The translations under genes were made by a program, and so were the position numbers. Under the pieces are notes generated by a model. The model saw only the letters and a program-made list of their open reading frames with translations, was not told the DNA's origin and did not search any database. A DNA stretch of 64,000 nt, taken from Streptomyces sp. WAC08241. Lineage in GTDB: Bacteria > Actinomycetota > Actinomycetes > Streptomycetales > Streptomycetaceae. The stretch spans positions 6,355,001-6,419,000 of the forward strand of contig CP042279.1 in assembly GCA_007858575.1 (NCBI GenBank). The letters are read 5' to 3'. Below are positions 58,221 to 64,000 of the stretch, in pieces (position 1 is the first letter of the stretch; each line of letters begins with the position of its first letter).

Positions 58221-61200
58221 ATGTCCTCAACTCCTGAGTTCCCGCGACACGTCGTCACCGCCGTGCTCGTCACCCACGACGGCGCCCGCTGGCTGCCCGA
58301 CGCCCTGGCCGGCCTGCTCGCCCAGGAACGCCCCGTGCAGAACGTGGTCGCGGCCGACACCGGCAGCGCCGACGACTCCGCACGGCTCGTCGCCGACGCC
58401 GTCGGCGCCGACCGCGTCCTGCACCTCGCGCGCCGCACCGGATTCGGCGCCGCCGTCGAGGAGGCCGTCCGCACCGCGCCCGTGCTCGGACCCGAGGACC
58501 TGCCCTACCTGAAGCGCCCCAGCGGCTGGGACCCCGTCAGCCGCACCTGGAACGACGAGGCCTACGACCTCCCCGAACTCCCGCACGGCGAACCGGTCCA
58601 GTGGCTCTGGCTCCTCCACGACGACTGCGCGCCCGAGCCCGACGCCCTCGCCGAACTCCTGCGCGTCGCCGACTCCGACGCGTACGCCGCCGTCGTCGGC
58701 CCCAAGCTGCGCGGCTGGTACGACCGCAAGCAGCTCCTGGAGGCCGGCGTCTCCATCGCCCGCAGCGGACGCCGCTGGACCGGCCTCGACCGCCGCGAGC
58801 AGGACCAGGGCCAGCACGACCAGGTCCGCTCCGTCCTCTCCGTCTCCACCGCCGGCATGCTGGTCCGCCGCGACGTCTTCGAGGAGCTCGGCGGCTTCGA
58901 CCGGCGCCTGCCCCTCATGCGCGACGACGTCGACCTGTGCTGGCGCGCCCACGCCGCCGGGCACCGCGTCCTCGTCGCCCCCGACGCCGTCCTGCGGCAC
59001 GCCGAGGCTGCCGCCCGCGAGCGCCGCACCGTCGACTGCGCCGGCCGCACCGCCGCCGACCCGCACCGCGTCGACAAGGCCGGAGCCGTCTACACGCTCC
59101 TCGCCAACACCGCGGCGCCGCCCTCCCGTACGTCTTCGTGCGGCTCGTCCTCAGCACCCTGCTCCGCACCCTCGCCTACCTCGTCGGCAAGGTCCCCGGG
59201 CAGGCCGTCGACGAGGTCATGGGCCTCCTCGCCACCCCTGCTGCGGCCCGAGAAGATCCTTGCCGCCCGCAAGCGGCGCAAGAACCCGGCCGTTGCCGCG
59301 GCCGAACTCCGCCCGCTCTTCCCGCCGCCCGGCGCCACCGTCCGCGCCGCAGCCGAACAGCTCACCGCCAACTTCGGCGGCAACGAGGCCGACTCCGGCG
59401 GCTCCCGCCACGGCGTCGTCGAATCGGGACCCGGCGGCGACGACGCCGACTACCTGGAGATCGAGCAGTTCGCCCGGCTCAAGAAGATCGCCCGCAGGCC
59501 CGGCCCGGTCCTCTTCGCCCTCCTCCTCGTCGTCTCCCTCGTCGCCTGCCGCAACCTCTTCTCCGGCGGCTCTCTGGTCGGCGGCGCCCTGCTGCCCGCC
59601 CCCGACACCGTCTCCGGACTCTGGTCCCGCTACGCCGACACCTGGCACCCCTCGGCACCGGCGGCACCCAGTCCGCCCCGCCCTACCTCGCCGTCCTGGC
59701 CGCGCTCTCCGCGCTGTTCCTCGGCTCCACCTCCACCGCGCTGACCCTGCTGCTCGTCTGCTCGGTCCCGCTCGCCGGCTTCACCGCGTACTTCGCCTCC
59801 CGGGGCATCGTCGAGTCCCGGCTGCTGCGCGCCTGGGGCGCCGTCGCGTACGCCTTCCTGCCCGCCGCCACTGGCGCCCTCGCCGCAGGCCGGCTCGGCA
59901 CCGCCGTCCTTGCGGTCCTGCTCCCGCTGATCGGCTGCGCCGCCGTCGCCGCCCACGGCTTCAACCGGCCCGACCGGGGCAGTTGGCGCGCCACCTGGGC
60001 GTACGCCCTCCTGCTCACCCTCACGACCGCGTTCACCCCGGCCGTCTGGCCCTCGCCGTCCTCCTCGGCCTCGGCGTCCTCGCCGTCCGCCGCTCCGACA
60101 TCACCGCGTACGGGCTCCGCTTCCTCGCCGCCGTCGGCACCCCCTGCTCGTCCTCGCCCCTGGTCGCTCACCCTCCTGACCGACCCTCCGCCCTCCTGCG
60201 CGAGGCCGGCGTCGACGTCCGCACCGGCACCGCCACCGCGCTCGACCTGCTCGGCACCAGTCCCGGCGGCCCCGGCACCACCGGCGGCCTCCTCCTGATC
60301 GGCTCTCGTCCTCGCCGGCCTCGCCGGGTTGCTGCGCGAGGAGCGCCGGCTCGCCGTCCACGCCGCCTGGGCCGCCGCCCTCGCCGGCCTCCTCCTCGCC
60401 GTCCTGACTAACGGCGCGGGCGGCACCGGCTGGGCCGGCCCCGCCACTCCTCGTCTACGGCGCCGCCCTCATCGCCGCCGGCATGATCGGCGCCGAGGGC
60501 GGACGCACCCGCGTCGCCGCCCACGGCTTCGGCTGGCGCCAGCCCGTCGCCGCCCTGATCGCCCTCGCCTGCGCCGCCGGCCCCGCCGTCGCCGCCGCCG
60601 ACTGGATGATCGGCGGCGCCGACGGCCCGCTGACCCGCCGCGACCCGGTCCAGGTCCCGGCCTTTGTCGCCGAGGAGAGCGCCACCCGCGACCAGCCCCG
60701 CACCCTCGTCCTGGGCGGCTCCGCCCCCGGCCGGGTCGCCTACACCCTGGTCCGCGGCTCCGGCGCCCGCCTCGGCGACGCCGAACTCACTGAGACCGCC
60801 GCGGGCGACCCCCACCTCGACCGGGTCGTCGCCCTCCTCGTCGCCGGCTCCGGCGCCGACCAGACCGAGCAGCTCAGCGGCTACGCGATCCGCTACGTCC
60901 TCGTACGGGACGGCGCCCCGCGCCAGATGAGCCGCGTCCTCGACGCCACCCCCGGCCTCAGCCGCCTCAGCCAGATCGACGGCAGCGCGCTGTGGCGCGT
61001 GGACCGCGAGATCGCCCGCGTCATGATCACCCCGCCCGCCGCCGGGGCCGGTGCCGGTGCCGGTGCCAAGGAGGAGACGGCCGCCAAGGCCGTCGCCGTC
61101 GCCGCCGGCCCCGTCGAGGTGCACACCGAGATCCCCGCGGGCGCCGCCGGCCGCGTCCTGCGCCTCGCCGACCGCGCCGACGAGGGCTGGACCGCCACCC

Positions 61201-61916
61201 TCGACGGCAAGGCGCTGACGAGGACCACCGTCGACGGCTGGGCCCAGGGCTTCGAGCTCCCCGCCCAGGGGGGCCGCCTCGACGTCACGTACGACGAGCC
61301 GCTCACCCACACCGCGTGGATCTGGACCCAGGTCGCCCTCGGCGTCGTCCTGCTCGTCCTCGCCCTGCCCGGCCGCCGCCGCGAGATCGACGACGACCTG
61401 CCCGAGGAGGAGCTCGCGATCCCCGCCCAGGCCGCCGAGGGCGACGGCCGCCGCGCCTGCTGCCTGCGCGCCGCCGCCGAGGCGGAGGCCGCGGAGCAGA
61501 CGCCCGCCGACGCGCCGGAGCACGAGCCGCTCCCGATCCCGGAGCAGCAGACCCACGAGCCCGGGGACCGGCAGGAGGAGTGGGACGGCGCGTACGACCC
61601 CGCCTACGCCCCGGCCCAGGCCCCGGCCCCGGACCACGCCCAGGGCCAGCAGCCCTACGCCGACCAGGGCTCCTACCAGGAGTACGCGGCCGACCCGTAC
61701 CAGCAGCAGCCGTACGCGTACCAGCAGGGCTACGAGCAGCAGCAGTACGACCAGCAGCAGTACGACCCACAGGGCTACGAGCAGCAGGGCTACGACCCGC
61801 AGCAGTACGGCGGACAGGGCTACGACCCGCAGCAGTACGACCCGTACGGCCACGGCTACGGGCACCCCCAGGGCCACGAGACCGAGCAGCGTCCCGACGG
61901 GAGCAGCAACCAGTGA
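58221..61916 (+). CDS. large family 2 glycosyltransferase with membrane domain and Q/Y-rich tail
   Basis: Bifunctional-looking protein of about 1,235 residues. ATG 58221; the N-terminal GT-A domain has VVTAVLVTHDGARWLPDALA, WLWLLHDDCAPEPDALAELL, VSTAGMLVRRDVFEELGGFD and MRDDVDLCWRAHAAGHRVL. Residues about 300-850 hold many membrane segments (FALLLVVSLVACRNLF, YLAVLAALSALFLGSTSTAL). A C-terminal extracytoplasmic domain (YAIRYVLVRDG, DRADEGWTATLDGKAL, TQVALGVVLLVLALP) leads to an acidic tail with Q-Q-Y-D-P repeats. At least nine breaks between 59120 and 60450. Probably makes a wall polysaccharide. Confidence 0.85.
61680..61850 (+). repeat. Q-Q-Y / G-Y-D-P-Q codon repeats
   Basis: Short repeats encode Gln/Tyr/Asp/Pro/Gly-rich motifs at the C-terminus of the large glycosyltransferase. 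Tyr-rich disordered tails of this type are common on actinobacterial wall proteins. Confidence 0.8.
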
Positions 61917-63462
61917 AGCGCACGACCCTCTCCCTGATCGCGGGCGCCACGGCCCTCGCCGCCGTCACCGGCTTCGCCGCCCTGACCGCCCCCGACGGCA
62001 CCGCCGCCCCCGAGGCGGCCAGGACCACCACCCGCCTGCCGGTCGAGCGCGTCGGCCTGGCCTGCCCGGCCCCCAGCGCCTCCGAGGTGGCCGAGACCCT
62101 CTACACCTCGTACACCCCGACGGGCACGGAGGCGGGCAAGGCCGCGGGAGGCGCCGAGGCCCCCGGCAGCGGCAGGGCCGAGCGGCCCACGGCCCTCCTG
62201 AGGCCCGCCGCGGGCACGACCGCCGACGGCGGCGCCGGCAAGGACGGCAAGAAGCCCGCCGCGGCCAAGGCCCCCGCCACCGTCACGGCCCCCGGCAAGC
62301 CCGTCACCGCCGAGGCGAACGGCGCGTCCGTGCCTGCCCTCACCGGCTCGGCCACCGGCACCCTCGCCCCCGGCTGGACCGTCCAGCAGACCACCGTCGT
62401 CCCGGCGGGCGGCTCGCGCGGCCTCCTCGGCCTCACCTGCGGCGCCCCCGACACCGACTTCTGGTTCCCGGCGGCCTCCACCGCCAAGGCGCGCCACGAC
62501 TACGTCCACCTCACCAACCCGGACGACACGGCCGCCGTCGCCGACATCGCGCTCTACGGCCCCGAGGGCGTCCTCAAGTCCCAGTTCACCGAGGGCATCC
62601 CGGTCCCGGCCCACTCCACGGTCCCGGTCCTCCTCTCCACCCTCACCCACGAGGCCGCCCAGCGGGACGTCACCGTCCACGTCACCACCCGCAGCGGGCG
62701 CGTCGGCGCGGCCCTCGGCGTCGCCGACGAGAAGCTCGGCAGCGACTGGATCTCGGCCTCGGCCGACCCGTCGGGCAGCGTCGTGCTCCCCGGCATCCCG
62801 GCCGACGCCACCTCGGTGCGGCTCGTGGTCATGGCCCCCGGCGAGGACGACGCCGACCTGAAGGTCAAGCTGTCCACCACGAACGGCGCGATCGTCCCGG
62901 CGGGCGCCGACACCCTGCACGTGAAGTCCGGGATGACGACCTCCATCGACCTGCCGGACCTCACCCGCGGCTCGGCGGCCTCCCTGTACCTCGCCCCGGA
63001 GGACCCGAAGCATCCCGTCCCGGTCGTGGCCGCCTCCAGGTGGTCCGGGGCAAGGGCGACAAGAGCGAGATCGCCTTCATCCCGGCGGCGGGGCGATCTC
63101 CGCCCGCGCGACGGTCGCCGACAACCGCGCCAAGGCCTCGACGCTCTCCCTGACCGCCCCCGACGCCGACGCGCAGGTCAGGGTCACGGCCTCGGCCGGC
63201 TCCGGGGCGGGCACACCGGTGTCGAAGACGGTCACGGTCAAGGCGGGCACCACGACGGCCCTCACCGACCTCGCCCCCAGGGCCTCGGGCGGGCTCCTAC
63301 GCGCTGACCGTCGAGCCGGTCTCCGGAGGCAAGGTGCACGCGGCGCGGACGCTCGCCCTGCCGCAGGACGGCGTCCCGATGTTCACCGTCCAGACCCTCA
63401 CCGACGACCGGGGCACGGTCGAGGTCCCATCGGCCCACCAGGACCTGGGAGTACTGGACTGA
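61913..63462 (+). CDS. DUF5719 family secreted protein
   Basis: GTG 61913 overlaps the preceding stop (GTGA), so it is coupled to the glycosyltransferase. Signal-anchor VKRTTLSLIAGATALAAVTG, then an Ala/Pro/Lys-rich linker. Repeated immunoglobulin-like beta modules follow: DTDFWFPAASTAKARHDYVH with LTNPDDTAAVADIALYGPEG, SVVLPGIPADATSVRLVVMA, and KGDKSEIAFIPAAG. It ends SAHQDLGVLD. Breaks near 63040, 63090 and 63292. About 516 residues. From memory this gene follows such glycosyltransferases in many Streptomyces; function unknown. Confidence 0.85.
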
Positions 63463-63528
63463 CCCCGGGCCCCGTACGGGGAAACCGGAGGGGCGCGGAA
63501 CACCGCACGCCCGTCGCCCCCGCCCGGC

Positions 63529-63985
63529 TCAGTCCTGCCCGTACCGGGGATCGACCGACTCGGGGAGAGCCCGAGGAGCTCGGCGACCTGCTCCACGACC
63601 ACCTCGTGGACCAGGAGCGCCTGCTCGTCCCGGCTCTTCGAGCGGATCTCGACCGGCCGCCGGTAGACGACCACCCGGGCGGGCTCGTCCTTCTCCGCCG
63701 AGACCGAACCGCCCAGCGGCACCGTCTCGCCCGGCACGGGCGGCGGCACCTCCAGGACCAGGAACTCGACGTCGGCCAGTTGCGGCCAGCGCCGTTCCAG
63801 ACGCTCCACCGAGTCGAGGACCAGATCGCGGAAGGTGTCGGCCCGGCTCGCGGAGAGCGGCACCTGCGGCGGCGCGACGGGGCCCCGCATCCCGCGGCCG
63901 TGCCGGTCGCGGCGGCGGATCCGGGGCTCCGCCGGGGCTCCGCGGGACGGTGCGAGGGGCTCGGCGGCACAGGACTGTCCATCAC
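63529..63985 (-). CDS. metallopeptidase-family protein
   Basis: Start GTG 63985 or ATG 63982 (MDSPVPPSPSHRPAEPRRS). After a break near 63900 the domain reads SRADTFRDLVLDSVERLERR, FLVLEVPPPVPGETVPLGGS, RVVVYRRPVEIRSKSRDEQA and LLVHEVVVEQVAELLGL. After a break near 63567 it ends DPRYGQD. The HEVVVEQ segment replaces the HExxH of zinicin-like peptidases, so catalysis is doubtful. Convergent with the DUF5719 gene. About 152 residues. Confidence 0.8.
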
Positions 63986-64000
63986 CGACGCAGCGTAACC

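Noticed and set aside
57382..58512. Long rightward open frame across whiB and the next promoter region
   Set aside because: The in-frame WhiB sequence lies in another frame, and composition is Arg/Pro-rich as expected of a shadow in high-GC DNA.

Overview
The window is chromosomal DNA from a Streptomyces or very close relative. It is extremely GC-rich with strong third-position G/C bias. It carries a tRNA-Leu with anticodon UAA (bldA), a WhiB developmental regulator, a SigB/F-type sigma factor with an anti-sigma factor and antagonist, coenzyme F420 genes and five LytR-CpsA-Psr (LCP) proteins. No transposase, phage, plasmid or CRISPR gene was seen, so this is core chromosome and not an island. 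Many genes are split by single-base indels, mostly in or beside C/G runs; adding one base restores the family sequence. I read these as sequence errors and annotate whole genes across the breaks. Boundaries across breaks are approximate.

Layout. 1-2459: ABC exporter permease (cut by the window edge) and ATPase. 2844-2928: bldA. 3075-9642: DUF2079 membrane protein, Bax-inhibitor-like protein, two unknown proteins, thiolase, SGNH hydrolase. 9746-11133: cystathionine beta-synthase. 11571-16811: RpiR-type regulator, a four-gene cluster of roadblock-like and DUF4388-like proteins holding the only in-frame TTA codon I found, a START/SRPBCC protein and a diaminopimelate-decarboxylase-like enzyme. 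16934-22440: histidine-utilisation operon hutU, M20 amidohydrolase, hutF, hutI. 22549-27605: lipoprotein, NUDIX, VOC, unknown protein, the sigma/anti-sigma/antagonist module and a small secreted protein. 27681-31564: POT peptide transporter and a two-component system. 31522-35188: GtrA-like protein, purK, purE, membrane dipeptidase. 35204-37586: broken VOC gene, lipoprotein, UDP-glucose dehydrogenase. 37712-49835: acyl-CoA dehydrogenase, thioesterase, five LCP genes, a glycosyltransferase and a TIGR03089-like protein. 49973-53912: peptidoglycan-recognition amidase, nucleotidyltransferase, DNA glycosylase. 53982-57775: cofE/fbiB, cofD/fbiA, cysteine dioxygenase with a possible Cys-ending leader ORF, and whiB. 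58221-63985: large glycosyltransferase-membrane protein, DUF5719 protein, metallopeptidase-family protein.

Themes. Cell-envelope construction dominates the right half: UDP-glucuronate supply, sugar-nucleotide synthesis, glycosyltransferases, LCP ligases, amidase. Development and stress control recur in bldA, whiB and the partner-switching sigma module. Amino-acid and sulfur catabolism is represented by hut, cystathionine beta-synthase and cysteine dioxygenase. The most promising uncharacterised item is the roadblock/DUF4388 quartet, which has no visible GTPase or sensor kinase and is possibly under bldA control.
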